Shown: positions 31,978 through 40,264 of the stretch, one piece after another
Layout of the letters: every line of letters begins with the position of its first letter
Numbering within the stretch: the first letter of the stretch is position 1
Source of the DNA: Streptosporangium saharense
Lineage (GTDB): Bacteria > Actinomycetota > Actinomycetes > Streptosporangiales > Streptosporangiaceae
DNA: 64,000 bases
Assembly: GCF_014203715.1 (NCBI RefSeq)
Contig: NZ_JACHJP010000012.1
Location: 1 to 64,000 of the forward strand
Direction: 5' to 3'
Position numbers and translations under genes: made by a program
Notes under the pieces: model-generated
Database searches by the model: none
What the model was told of the DNA's origin: nothing
What the model saw: only the letters and a program-made list of their open reading frames with translations

Positions 31978-32898
31978 TCACGTGAGTGCCTCCAGCGCGT
32001 TCCTCAGCCGGATGAGCAGGTCCACGTCGGTTGGATCACCCGCCGTCACGGCCTCTCCCACCAGCTCGGGGAGCGGCCCCGTGAGCGGTCCCGTGGGAGG
32101 CCAGCGCGTGCTCTCCCTGGTGTACGGCGCGCCCGCCCCCGCCTGCCCGATCTCGCTGGCCCCGGCCACCCGCCTGGGCAGCTCCCCACGTTCCGGCGCC
32201 GCGGTGATCTCCCCCCGCGGCAGGCGCAGCAGCCCGGCCGCCGCCAGTTGCCGTACGGCCAGCAGCACCGCGTAGGCGGGTCTGCCGAGCCGGTGCGCCA
32301 GCTCGACCGGGGTCGCCGTGGCGTCGGCGCGGGCCACGACCTCCCACTGCAGGGAGGTCAGGACCACCCGCTGCGCGGGAACACGGCCGACGGGGACGAC
32401 CGGGAGCGAGTCCAGATCGGCGGACGGCCAGGTCCGGTCCAACTGCGTCCTCCTTCTCGCGCACTCCCGCAGGAGTCCGGTCATGTCGAAGTACCTCTGC
32501 GGTCCGAGCCAGTGCCGCTCACCCCGCCTGAACAGCGTCCTGCGCACGGGGGAGCCGAGCAGGAAGAACACCGCGTCCAGCACCGCGCAGAGCACGCAGA
32601 ACTCCAGCTCGACCCTGGTGAGCACCCCCTGGGCGAGCAGCGCCGCGCCCCCCGCGCCGTCCGCGCCGCTCACGTCCCCGGTGCCGCCGGTCCCACCGGC
32701 CCGCATCGCCTGCCGTACGGCCTGGCCGGAGATCCTGCCGTGGGCCAGGAGCAGGTCCTCGACCCGTGGGGCGGCGGGGCTCTCGGCGTAGGTGACCCGG
32801 CCGTCGGTGAGATAGAACGTGCCGCCCCCCTCCAGGTGGAGGGCGCCGGTCGCGCGGTTCGCGGACAGTTCGCTGAGCGCCTTCTGCGTGGTCGGCAC
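31978..32898 (-). CDS. DUF4388-like (PatA N-terminal type) protein
   Basis: A 306-aa protein. The first about 70 residues resemble the DUF4388/PatA domain: ALSELSANRATGALHLEGGGTFYLTDGRVTYAESP. A Gly-rich linker follows, then a helical middle and a probable winged-helix part (VLTSLQWEVVARADATATPVELAHRLGRPAYAVLLAVRQLAAAGLLRL) near 180-235. The C-terminal 60 residues are disordered except for a final helix. It is flanked on both sides by roadblock genes, so a scaffold or regulatory role in the same complex is likely. The exact function is unknown. Confidence 0.65.
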   Translation of the reverse strand: MPTTQKALSELSANRATGALHLEGGGTFYLTDGRVTYAESPAAPRVEDLLLAHGRISGQAVRQAMRAGGTGGTGDVSGADGAGGAALLAQGVLTRVELEFCVLCAVLDAVFFLLGSPVRRTLFRRGERHWLGPQRYFDMTGLLRECARRRTQLDRTWPSADLDSLPVVPVGRVPAQRVVLTSLQWEVVARADATATPVELAHRLGRPAYAVLLAVRQLAAAGLLRLPRGEITAAPERGELPRRVAGASEIGQAGAGAPYTRESTRWPPTGPLTGPLPELVGEAVTAGDPTDVDLLIRLRNALEALT

Positions 32899-32904
32899 GG
32901 CGCG

Positions 32905-33285
32905 TCACATCGTGGTCAGACGGCCGGACAGGGACTGGAGCCGATGGCGCGCCAGCGCCAGATTCGCGCGATGCATGTCAAGGCGGACATAAATCACGAG
33001 TGGGCCGTCGAACACCGTTTCCAGAGGTTTCAGTAAATGGTGTCCGTCGTCAGTGGTTATGATCACATCACGGATCTTGACGGTCTCGCCGGGGGAGCTC
33101 ATGGCGAGGCCGTCGAGCATCGCCCGCAGGGTCTCGCCGAGCCCCGCCGCGGACCTGTCCACGTCGAGCTCACGGGTCACACCGCCGCTGGCCACGGCCG
33201 TCCCGCTGGTCTGATCGATCAGGATCGCGTCCAGCGCGCCGGGGATGGCCATGACCTCGGCCAGGCAGCCTTCGATTCCGAGCAC
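32905..33285 (-). CDS. Roadblock/LC7 domain protein (first in operon)
   Basis: A 126-aa roadblock protein: CLAEVMAIPGALDAILIDQTSGTAVASGG, then VIITTDDGHHLLKPLETVFDGPLVIYVRLDMHRANLALARHRL. First gene of the four-gene minus-strand unit; 6 bp separate it from the DUF4388-like gene. No GTPase partner in the window. The 151 bp upstream up to 33436 are moderately AT-rich and likely hold the promoter. Confidence 0.85.
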   Translation of the reverse strand: MLGIEGCLAEVMAIPGALDAILIDQTSGTAVASGGVTRELDVDRSAAGLGETLRAMLDGLAMSSPGETVKIRDVIITTDDGHHLLKPLETVFDGPLVIYVRLDMHRANLALARHRLQSLSGRLTTM

Positions 33286-33436
33286 GGGATCTCCCTCGCC
33301 AACGACTTCACAACGCCGCCCGGTCAGCGTAGGGAAATCACTCCGAACCCGGAGCTACTCATGAAAAGTCGGATATGGCGAGGAAAAGAATTCCGCCGGA
33401 CGGTAGAAGATTTCTCCCCCGATGTAGGAAATATTG

Positions 33437-34663
33437 CTACTCCTCAGAGATGAGCGCTTTCTCATCGGGCTTGTGAACAAGAACATTTTTCACATATGAC
33501 GCGACGGAAGCGGGCAGTCCGACGTCCTGCCCGGCCTTCTCCGACATGAACCAGCGGTGGTCGAGCACCTCGTGGAAGAGCTGGGCGGGTTCGAGCTTGC
33601 GCCGCATCTCCGCCGGAACGGCCTCGACGGTCGGCTGGAAGACCTCGGCCAGCCAGTGGTGGGCCACGATCGCCTCGTCCTCGTGGCGCAGACCACGCGC
33701 GACCCGGAAGGCGTCGAGGTCGTTGAGCAGCCGCCTGGCCTGGTTCTCCTCGACGTCCAGACCGGTGAGCCTGAGCAGCCTGCGCTGGTGGTGGCCCGCG
33801 TCGACCACCTTGGGACGCACGACCAGTCGTCCCGTGCCCGCCTTGCGGCGGACCATCATCTCGGCGACGTCGAAGCCGAGGTCGTTCAGCCTGCGGATCC
33901 GCTGGTCCACGCGGTGCCAGTCGACCTCGTCGATGATCTCGTCGGAGGTCAGCTCGCCCCAGAGCCGGTGGTAGCGCGCGCAGACCGAGTCGGCGACCTC
34001 CTCGGGGTCGATCGAGGAGTGCAGCAGCTCGCCCGCCTGCAGGTCGAGCATCTCGCCGAACAGGTTGACGTGCGCGAGGTCGATGTCGTGCAGCCGCTGC
34101 CCCTCGCTGATCATGGGGTGCAGCTCCCCGGTCTCCGCGTCGACCAGGTAGGCGGCGAAGGAGCCCGCGTCCCTGCGGAACAGCACGTTCGACAGCGAGC
34201 AGTCACCCCAGTAGAAACCGGTCAGGTGCAGCCGCACCAGCAGTACGGCCAGCGCGTCGAGCAGCCGGGTGAGCGTCTCGGGGCGGACGGTTCCCGACAT
34301 GACCGCCCGGTAGGGCAGGGAGAACTGCAGGTGCTGGGTGACCAGGGCGGAGTCGAGCGGCTCGCCGTCCGCGTCCGTCCTGCCGGTGACCACGGCCACC
34401 GGCTCGACCGAGGGGGCGTCCAGCCGGTTCAGGTCCCACAGCAGGCGGTACTCGCGTTTGGCGTAGTACTCGCTGATCTCCTTGATCGCGTAGACCCTCC
34501 CGGAGAGCCTGGCGAAGCGCACCACGTGCCGGGAGATGCCGCGGGGCAGGGAGACCAGGTGGTGGTCGGGCCAGCGCTCAAGGGGGACGTCCCAGGGCAG
34601 CCGGATCAGGTCCGGGTCGCTCGGGGTGCCGGTGAGCTGCAGGGGCATCGCGTCGGTCCTCAC
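33437..34663 (-). CDS. DUF4032 protein with kinase-like N-terminal half
   Basis: A 408-aa (or 403-aa) cytoplasmic protein. The N-terminal half resembles lipopolysaccharide/Ser-Thr-type kinases: Lys61 in VYAIKEI, catalytic-loop analogue YWGD154CSLSN159VLF and metal motif LVD175AETGE. The C-terminal half is the DUF4032 region, ending HHWLAEVFQPTVEAVPAEMRRKLEPAQLFHEVLDHRWFMSE. Function is unknown. The start is either GTG 34663 or ATG 34648 (gagg 9 bp upstream of the latter). It directly follows the aldolase gene on the same strand (17 bp), suggesting co-transcription. Confidence 0.82.
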   Translation of the reverse strand: MRTDAMPLQLTGTPSDPDLIRLPWDVPLERWPDHHLVSLPRGISRHVVRFARLSGRVYAIKEISEYYAKREYRLLWDLNRLDAPSVEPVAVVTGRTDADGEPLDSALVTQHLQFSLPYRAVMSGTVRPETLTRLLDALAVLLVRLHLTGFYWGDCSLSNVLFRRDAGSFAAYLVDAETGELHPMISEGQRLHDIDLAHVNLFGEMLDLQAGELLHSSIDPEEVADSVCARYHRLWGELTSDEIIDEVDWHRVDQRIRRLNDLGFDVAEMMVRRKAGTGRLVVRPKVVDAGHHQRRLLRLTGLDVEENQARRLLNDLDAFRVARGLRHEDEAIVAHHWLAEVFQPTVEAVPAEMRRKLEPAQLFHEVLDHRWFMSEKAGQDVGLPASVASYVKNVLVHKPDEKALISEE

Positions 34664-34680
34664 GTCGAGGGGAGCCGAGG

Positions 34681-35325
34681 TCAGTCCTCGGAGAAGGGGA
34701 AGGCCGGGGCCTGGCGGCGCCGTACGACCGCGGAGAGCTGTTCCTCGGTGAGCGTCGTCGGCTCACCGAGAGCCCTGGCCCGCACGTAGACCTCGCACAG
34801 CCATTCGAGCAGCCTGGCCGCCTCGAAGGCCTCGGGCAGGTCGGCGCCGAGGGTCACCCCGCCGTGGTTGGCCAGCAGCACCGCCCGCCGGTCGCCGAGG
34901 GCGGCCATGACGTTCGCGGCCAGTTCGGCGGTGCCGTACGTGGCGTAGCCGGCGACCTGGACGACGCCGCCGAGCAGCGTCGTGTTGTAGTGGACCGGCG
35001 GCAGCTCGGTCAGCGCCGCCGAGACCACGGTGGCGAAGGTCGAGTGGGTGTGCACGATGGCGGCCGTACCGGTCGCCGCGTAGATCGCCAGGTGCATGGG
35101 GGTCTCCGAGGACGGCGACAGGTCTCCCTCGACCAGGTCGCCCCCGACGCCGACGACCGGGCAGGCCTCGGGTTCGAGCCGGTCCAGGGCCAGACCGCCA
35201 GGGGTCACCGCGACCAGGTCGCCGAGACGGACGCTGAGATTGCCCGACGTCCCGAGGACGAGGCCGGTCTCGACGACCCGGCGACCGTGGTCACACAGCA
35301 GCCGACGCTGCTCCGCCAGCAACAT
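34681..35325 (-). CDS. Class II aldolase/adducin family protein
   Basis: A 214-aa zinc-dependent aldolase-like protein. Motifs: GTSGNLSVRLGDLVAVTPGGL (phosphate-binding region), SSETPMHLAIYAATGTAAIVHTHSTFAT (metal-ligand HTHS and catalytic Glu) and LLANHGGVTLG (third His). Resembles L-fuculose-phosphate or related aldolases, also the methylthioribulose dehydratase group, so the substrate is open. ATG 35325 gives the standard N-terminus (AEQRRLLCDHGRRVVETGL). Divergent from ngcE. Confidence 0.85.
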   Translation of the reverse strand: MLLAEQRRLLCDHGRRVVETGLVLGTSGNLSVRLGDLVAVTPGGLALDRLEPEACPVVGVGGDLVEGDLSPSSETPMHLAIYAATGTAAIVHTHSTFATVVSAALTELPPVHYNTTLLGGVVQVAGYATYGTAELAANVMAALGDRRAVLLANHGGVTLGADLPEAFEAARLLEWLCEVYVRARALGEPTTLTEEQLSAVVRRRQAPAFPFSED

Positions 35326-35374
35326 GCCCCAAAAGTAGGGTCTTGCGGTGGTATGCGGCAAACCGCCATTATCT

Positions 35375-35384
35375 GGTCTAGACC
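35375..35384. promoter_or_regulatory. DasR-type (dre-like) site 1
   Basis: GGTCTAGACC within ctggtctagaccgg. The published DasR responsive element core is TGGTCTAGACC(A). The site lies 50 bp upstream of the aldolase start and 281 bp before ngcE. Confidence 0.7.
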
Positions 35385-35548
35385 GGCCCTTCCCAAAAGG
35401 TTGCCCTAGGACCTAGATTCTTTACTCACGCGCAGGTCGCGAGTCAATGGCGATGTGCGAAGTATCGGGTACTGTGTGCAAATCTGTCAGGGTCAGGATT
35501 GCTTTGCTGTCTCGTTGCTACCGGATATGTCGCAGGGACATCACGGCT

Positions 35549-35560
35549 CGGTCTAGACCG
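35549..35560. promoter_or_regulatory. DasR-type (dre-like) site 2 in ngcE promoter
   Basis: CGGTCTAGACCG, 12 bp upstream of a possible -35 (ttgacg, 35572-35577) of the ngcE promoter. DasR is the GntR/HutC-type regulator of GlcNAc and chitin genes, so the site fits the function of the operon. Confidence 0.75.
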
Positions 35561-35612
35561 GCTGCGAACCCTTGACGCTGTAGTCCGGGGCTACGTACCT
35601 TCAGGCAAACGT

Positions 35613-35629
35613 TTAGGAAACTTTCCTAA
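35613..35629. promoter_or_regulatory. Perfect 17-bp palindrome in ngcE leader
   Basis: TTAGGAAACTTTCCTAA, 26 bp before the ngcE start and just downstream of the probable -10 (tacctt, 35596-35601), a typical repressor position. Shared with the LPMO upstream region. The whole gap 35326-35655 (330 bp) holds only regulatory elements. Confidence 0.75.
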
Positions 35630-35655
35630 TTGATCCCCCGCCCAGGAGGGTTACA

Positions 35656-37113
35656 ATGTCCTACTCGGCCGGTACGCCCGGAGATATCACCCGGCGGCAG
35701 ATGCTCCGCCGGATCGGCCTGACCGCCCTCGTCGCAGGCCCCGCCGCAGGACTGCTCAGCGCGTGCGCGACCGGGGGCAGCAACGCTCCCGCCGCCACGA
35801 CCTCCGCGGCCCCCTCCTCCGGCGGTGCGGTCTCCGCGGCCAACCCGTTCGGTGTCGCCGCCAACGCCCCCCTTGAGGTCGTCATCTTCAAGGGTGGTCT
35901 CGGCGACAGCTACGCCACCGACGTCCACGAGCCGCTGTACAAGAAGACCTTCCCCCAGGCCACTGTCAAGCACGTCGCGACCCAGCAGATCGCGCAGACC
36001 CTGCAGCCCCGCTTCGCCAGCGGCGACGTGCCCGACGTCATCGCCAACTCCGGCACCGACCTCATGGACACCGGCGCCCTGCAGCAGGAGGGCCAGCTCC
36101 AGGACCTCACCGAGCTGTGGGACGCCCCCTCGATCGACGACCCCGCCAAGAAGGTGCGCGACACGGTCGCCCCGGGCACCATCGAGTCGGGCCTCATCGA
36201 CAACAAGCCGTACCTGATGAACTACGTGTTCTCCGCCTACGGCCTGTGGTACGACTCGGCCCTGTTCGAGAAGAACGGCTGGACCCCGCCGAAGACCTTC
36301 GAGGAGTTCAAGGCCCTCGCCGAGAAGATCAAGGCCGCGGGCATCACCCCGTTCGCCTACGCGGGCAAGAACGCCTCCTACTACGCCTTCTGGATGATCC
36401 TCATCTCCGCCGCGAAGATCGAGGGCAACCAGGTCCTCATCGACATCGACAACCTTGAGGACGGCGTCTGGAAGCGTGACTCCGTCAAGCAGTCCGCCGC
36501 CGCCTGGGCCGAGATCGGCAAGTACATGGACAAGTCCTTCGAGGGCCTGATCCACACCGAGGTGCAGACCCGCCAGAACCAGGGCAAGGTCGCCCTCTAC
36601 CCGTCGGGCTCCTGGCTGGAGAACGAGCAGAAGAGCCAGACCCCCGAGGGCTTCAAGTACGCCCTGACGCCCACCCCCAGCGTCACCGCCGCGGACAAGA
36701 TGCCCTTCGAGGCCATCCGCGCCGCCGCGGGCGAGGCCTACATCGTCCCCTCCAAGGCCAAGAACCCCAAGGGTGGCCTTGAGTACCTGCGCATCATGCT
36801 CTCCAAGGAGGGCGCGCGCGGCTTCACCGAGAAGTCCGGCAACATCACCGTCGTGACCGGTGCCGCCGACGGCCTGGACCTGTCGCCCGGCAACGCCAGC
36901 CTCAGCGCCGCCCAGACCGCCGCGGGCCAGAACATCGTCACCTTCAGCTCCTTCGAGAACTGGTACAAGGAGCTGGAGACCGAGCTGCGCAAGCAGACCA
37001 ACGCCCTCATGTTCGGCCGCATCACCGCCGACCAATTCTGCGACAACATGCAGAAGGCCGCCGACAAGACGAAGTCCGACTCTTCGATCACCAAGCAGAA
37101 GCGGACGGTGTAG
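35656..37113 (+). CDS. ngcE: N-acetylglucosamine/chitobiose ABC transporter binding protein NgcE
   Basis: A 485-aa lipoprotein. Twin-arginine-like signal (TRRQMLRR) ending in lipobox LSAC (Cys37). The mature part carries strings characteristic of NgcE: NPFGV...APLEVVIFKGGLGDSYA, DDPAKKVRDTVAPGTIE, HTEVQTRQNQ, PSGSWLENEQKSQTP, MPFEAIRAAAGEAYIVP. It binds GlcNAc and chitobiose outside the membrane and feeds NgcFG. AGGAGGG sits 7 bp before the ATG. Upstream lie two DasR-like sites and the palindrome shared with the LPMO gene. The ATPase is missing and is probably the shared MsiK. Confidence 0.9.
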   Translation: MSYSAGTPGDITRRQMLRRIGLTALVAGPAAGLLSACATGGSNAPAATTSAAPSSGGAVSAANPFGVAANAPLEVVIFKGGLGDSYATDVHEPLYKKTFPQATVKHVATQQIAQTLQPRFASGDVPDVIANSGTDLMDTGALQQEGQLQDLTELWDAPSIDDPAKKVRDTVAPGTIESGLIDNKPYLMNYVFSAYGLWYDSALFEKNGWTPPKTFEEFKALAEKIKAAGITPFAYAGKNASYYAFWMILISAAKIEGNQVLIDIDNLEDGVWKRDSVKQSAAAWAEIGKYMDKSFEGLIHTEVQTRQNQGKVALYPSGSWLENEQKSQTPEGFKYALTPTPSVTAADKMPFEAIRAAAGEAYIVPSKAKNPKGGLEYLRIMLSKEGARGFTEKSGNITVVTGAADGLDLSPGNASLSAAQTAAGQNIVTFSSFENWYKELETELRKQTNALMFGRITADQFCDNMQKAADKTKSDSSITKQKRTV

Positions 37114-37119
37114 TCCCCC

Positions 37120-38031
37120 ATGCGGCATGGCAGGTACCGGTTCATCTTCGGCTTTCTCGCCGCGCCGGTGATCCTCTACGTGGTCTTCGTGATCAGCCCG
37201 TACATACAGGCTTTCTACATCTCGTTGACCAACTGGAAGGGCATCTCGGCGAACCCTCAGTTCATCGGCCTGGAGAACTACACCCGGCTGCTGGACGACG
37301 AGGTCTTCTGGGCCGCGGTGCGTCACCACGGTGTCCTGTTGCTTGTCATGCCGCTGGTCACCATTGTGATCGCCCTGTTCTTCTCCTTCCTGCTCAACCT
37401 GAGCGGAGGGCAGCGGGGCGGACAGATGAGAGGAATCTGGGGTTCGAAGGTCTATCGTGTGATCTTCTTCCTGCCCCAGGTCCTCGCCGTGGCCATCGTC
37501 GGCGTTCTCTTCCAGGCGATCTACCGCCCCGACGAGAGCGGCGTCATCAACGGCCTGCTCGGCCTGGTCGGTATCGACCCGGTCGGCTGGCTGATCGCCC
37601 CCGACCTCGCGCTGTGGTCGATCATCGGGGTGATGGTCTGGCAGGCGGTCGGCTTCTACGTCGTGCTGTTCTCCGCGGGCATGTCCTCCATCCCCAAGGA
37701 CGTCTTCGAGGCCGCCGAGCTTGACGGCGCGAACCGGAGCACGCTCTTCTTCAAGATCACCCTCCCGCTGCTGTGGGACACCATGCAGGTCGCCTGGGTC
37801 TACCTGGGCATCGCGGCCTTCGACGCCTTCGCGCTGGTGCAGGTGCTCTCGGTCGACCGGGGCGGTCCGGACAACTCGACCACGGTCCTCCCGCTGGAGA
37901 TCTGGCGGACCGCGTTCAACTTCTCCAAGTTCGGCTACGCGTCGGCGATGGGCGTGGTGCTCTTCTTCATGACCATCACGTTCGCGGCGCTCACCCTGCG
38001 CGTGACCAGGCGCGAGAGGATCGAGTTCTGA
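37120..38031 (+). CDS. ngcF: ABC transporter permease NgcF
   Basis: A 303-aa MalF-type permease. Starts with a membrane segment (FIFGFLAAPVILYVVFVISPYIQAFYISL), has about six segments, and the EAA loop DVFEAAELDGANRSTLFFKITLPLLW that docks the ATPase. It begins 6 bp after ngcE. The gene order binding protein-MalF-MalG fits ngcEFG. No good ribosome site of its own, so it probably relies on coupling. Confidence 0.88.
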   Translation: MRHGRYRFIFGFLAAPVILYVVFVISPYIQAFYISLTNWKGISANPQFIGLENYTRLLDDEVFWAAVRHHGVLLLVMPLVTIVIALFFSFLLNLSGGQRGGQMRGIWGSKVYRVIFFLPQVLAVAIVGVLFQAIYRPDESGVINGLLGLVGIDPVGWLIAPDLALWSIIGVMVWQAVGFYVVLFSAGMSSIPKDVFEAAELDGANRSTLFFKITLPLLWDTMQVAWVYLGIAAFDAFALVQVLSVDRGGPDNSTTVLPLEIWRTAFNFSKFGYASAMGVVLFFMTITFAALTLRVTRRERIEF

Positions 38032-38909
38032 TGGTTTCCAAGCCCGCCTCCCACGGCAGGCCGAGGCGCAGGCGCAACCCCCTGGGAGCCTTCGGCGCGC
38101 TGTCCCACCTGGCGCTGCTCGTCTGGGCGATCCTGATCATCGGCCCGATCCTGTGGACGTTCCTGGGCTCCTTCAAGTCCAACGCCGAGATCTTCGGTGA
38201 TCCCATCACGCTCCCCGCGACCTACCACTGGGACGCCTGGGGAAGGGCCTTCCAGAAGGCCCACATCGGCCAGTACATGATCAACACGGTCTTCGTGGTG
38301 ACCTGCAGTACCGCGCTGACCATGCTGCTCGGCTCGATGGCGGCCTACGTGCTGGCTCGCTACAGCTTCCCCGGCAACCGGGCGATCTACTTCCTGTTCG
38401 TCTCGGGCATGACCTTCCCGGTCTTCCTGGCGCTGGTCCCGCTGTTCTTCGTGGTGCGCAACCTCGGCCTGCTCGACACCCACTTCGGGGTGATCCTGGT
38501 CTACGTCGCCTACTCGCTGCCGTTCACGGTCTTCTTCCTGTCGGCGTTCTTCAAGACGCTGCCCACCTCGGTGGCGGAGGCGGCGCTGATGGACGGCTGC
38601 TCGCACACCAGGACGTTCTTCCAGATCATGGTGCCGATGGCCAAGCCCGGCCTGGTCAGCATCACGATCTTCAACATCCTGGGCCAGTGGAACCAGTACC
38701 TCCTGCCGATCGTGCTGCTGTCCGGCAACGTCGAGGACAAGTGGCTGATCACCCAGGGCATCGCGAACATCTCGACGAACGCGGGCTACGAGGCCGACTG
38801 GCCGGGCCTGTTCGCCGCGCTGAGCATGGCGATCATCCCCGTCATGATCGTGTACATCATCTTCCAGCGTCAGATCCAGTCGGGCCTGACGTCGGGCGCC
38901 GTCAAATGA
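38031..38909 (+). CDS. ngcG: ABC transporter permease NgcG
   Basis: A 292-aa MalG-type permease with a basic N-terminus (RPRRRRNPLG), about six membrane segments and the EAA loop TSVAEAALMDGCSHTRTFFQIMVPMAKP. ATG overlaps the ngcF stop by one base (TGATG). Forms the GlcNAc/chitobiose channel with NgcF. A strong terminator follows. Confidence 0.88.
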   Translation: MVSKPASHGRPRRRRNPLGAFGALSHLALLVWAILIIGPILWTFLGSFKSNAEIFGDPITLPATYHWDAWGRAFQKAHIGQYMINTVFVVTCSTALTMLLGSMAAYVLARYSFPGNRAIYFLFVSGMTFPVFLALVPLFFVVRNLGLLDTHFGVILVYVAYSLPFTVFFLSAFFKTLPTSVAEAALMDGCSHTRTFFQIMVPMAKPGLVSITIFNILGQWNQYLLPIVLLSGNVEDKWLITQGIANISTNAGYEADWPGLFAALSMAIIPVMIVYIIFQRQIQSGLTSGAVK

Positions 38910-38914
38910 CCTCG

Positions 38915-38936
38915 CCCCGCCGGTAATCCGGCGGGG
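38915..38936 (+). terminator. Terminator of ngcEFG
   Basis: ccccgccgg-taat-ccggcgggg, a 9-bp perfect stem with a 4-nt loop, 6 bp after the ngcG stop. Confidence 0.8.
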
Positions 38937-39022
38937 ACGCGGGGGAGTCGTTCTTAGGCGCGTTCCGTGGATCTTGTCGCGGGACGCGCCGAGCCCGACA
39001 CGAGACCCCGCCCCGGAGAGTC

Positions 39023-39628
39023 ATGCCAGTTCTGGAACCTCCGGCCTTTCCCTTCCCGTTCTTCGGGGCGGGGGAGGCCGGTTACTACATGTGGGCCGAG
39101 GTGCACGTGCGCTTCGCCCGCGAACCCTCGATCTCCCAGCGTGAGACCATCGCCGAGACCGTTCCCTGCCCGCTGCGGGAGACGGTCGAGTGGTGCGGGG
39201 GCCGTCAGCTCACGGTGGCCAGCGGCCTGTTCCTGCACGAGATCCTCGCCCGCGCCTACCCCGCCGCGGGCGGCGAGCGCGACCGGGTCGGCGACGACGG
39301 ATGGTTGCGCGCGGCCCCCTCGCGGGTCGCCGCGCTCAACGCCGCCATCGACGACTGGCTCCGCCTGATCCACGGCCAGTGCCCGATCCTGCTGGCCTAC
39401 CGCGCCGAGGACCCCGACGCGGGCGGCACCCGCCTGTCCGGTTGGCACGACTGGAGTCTCACCCGCCTGCCCGACCTGCTGGACGAACTCGACGGCCTCC
39501 TCGACGAGACCGGCCACGCCGCGGCCATGACGAGAGGGGTCATGGCGATGGCGCGGCGCGCCGGGGCGCTGTCGGGGCTTGGCGCCGCGACGGCGGGCGT
39601 GATCTCCTGGACCGATGGACCTGCTTGA
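39023..39628 (+). CDS. Hypothetical protein
   Basis: A 201-aa soluble protein that I do not recognise. The N-terminal part (PPAFPFPFFGAGEAGYYMWAEVHVRF) is aromatic-rich, the middle contains CPLRETVEWCGGRQL and a helical stretch, and the C-terminus is helical and Ala/Gly-rich. No signal peptide and no membrane segment. ggagag just before the ATG. It overlaps the pterin dehydratase gene by 14 bp, so the two are probably co-transcribed. Confidence 0.65.
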   Translation: MPVLEPPAFPFPFFGAGEAGYYMWAEVHVRFAREPSISQRETIAETVPCPLRETVEWCGGRQLTVASGLFLHEILARAYPAAGGERDRVGDDGWLRAAPSRVAALNAAIDDWLRLIHGQCPILLAYRAEDPDAGGTRLSGWHDWSLTRLPDLLDELDGLLDETGHAAAMTRGVMAMARRAGALSGLGAATAGVISWTDGPA

Positions 39629-39911
39629 CGACTCCGCGATCGAGCGGAGACTGGCCGACCTGCCCGGCTGGCGGCGCGAGGGCGACGAGATCCGCCGGAC
39701 GATCACCGCCAGGGACTTCCCCTCGGCCATCCGCGTCGTCGACGAGGTCGCCACAGAAGCCGAGAGGATGAACCACCATCCCGACATCGACATCCGCTGG
39801 CGCACCCTCCACCTGGCGCTGTCCACCCACGACGCGGGCGGCCTGACCGACCTGGACTTCACCCTCGCCGCCCGCATCGACGAGATCGCCGAGCCGTACG
39901 GCCGGACCTAG
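39615..39911 (+). CDS. 4a-hydroxytetrahydrobiopterin dehydratase (PCD/DCoH family)
   Basis: A 98-aa protein with the family signature: WRREGDEIRRTITARDF, AERMNHHPDIDIRW (catalytic His pair in NHHPD) and the closing LTDLDFTLAARIDEIA. It dehydrates 4a-carbinolamine pterins after aromatic amino acid hydroxylation; many actinobacteria carry it without a linked hydroxylase and its role there is unclear. No hydroxylase is seen here. Overlaps the upstream gene, and its end overlaps the convergent gene by 4 bp. Confidence 0.93.
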   Translation: MDLLDDSAIERRLADLPGWRREGDEIRRTITARDFPSAIRVVDEVATEAERMNHHPDIDIRWRTLHLALSTHDAGGLTDLDFTLAARIDEIAEPYGRT

Positions 39912-40150
39912 GGGGTGGCCGTGGCCAGCCGTTCCTGTTCGGTGAGGAGCGCGTCCAGCGCCTCGGCGTCGTCGGCGTGGACGGTCATGGCGAGGTTCGC
40001 GGCCAGCTGGTCCCTGGACAGGGCCCTGGTCAGCCGGGTCGCGTACCACCGGCCGGTGTCGCTGCGCCAGATGGACCACGTTCCGGCGTAGCGTCCGAGG
40101 ACGTGCTCCACGTCCGTCTCTTCCACGGTTTCTTCCACAGAGGACCGCAC
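39908..40150 (-). CDS. Small hypothetical protein
   Basis: 80 aa, with a central part YAGTWSIWRSDTGRWYATRLTRALSRDQLAANLAMTVHADDAEALDALL. It has the look of the small actinobacterial proteins that have a WYATR strand and an acidic C-terminal helix; function unknown. The exact start is uncertain because the first 12 residues are Glu/Val-rich and weakly coding. Confidence 0.6.
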   Translation of the reverse strand: MRSSVEETVEETDVEHVLGRYAGTWSIWRSDTGRWYATRLTRALSRDQLAANLAMTVHADDAEALDALLTEQERLATATP

Positions 40151-40264
40151 TCTGTCACCACCTTCGTGCTCGCCTGTCGCACCCCATGATGGGTTCGCGG
40201 CGGGGGAGCCGGTAGTGAGAGGTGCTCTCCGCGAGGCTGAGAGGAGCTTTCCTGCGGGCGGCTC

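Noticed and set aside
31140-33285. Classical conservon (cvn) operon
   Set aside because: No DUF742, no GTPase and no kinase; three roadblock genes instead of one.
35626-37329. 567-codon antisense frame over ngcE
   Set aside because: Composition bias only; ngcE has a full lipoprotein signal and family motifs.
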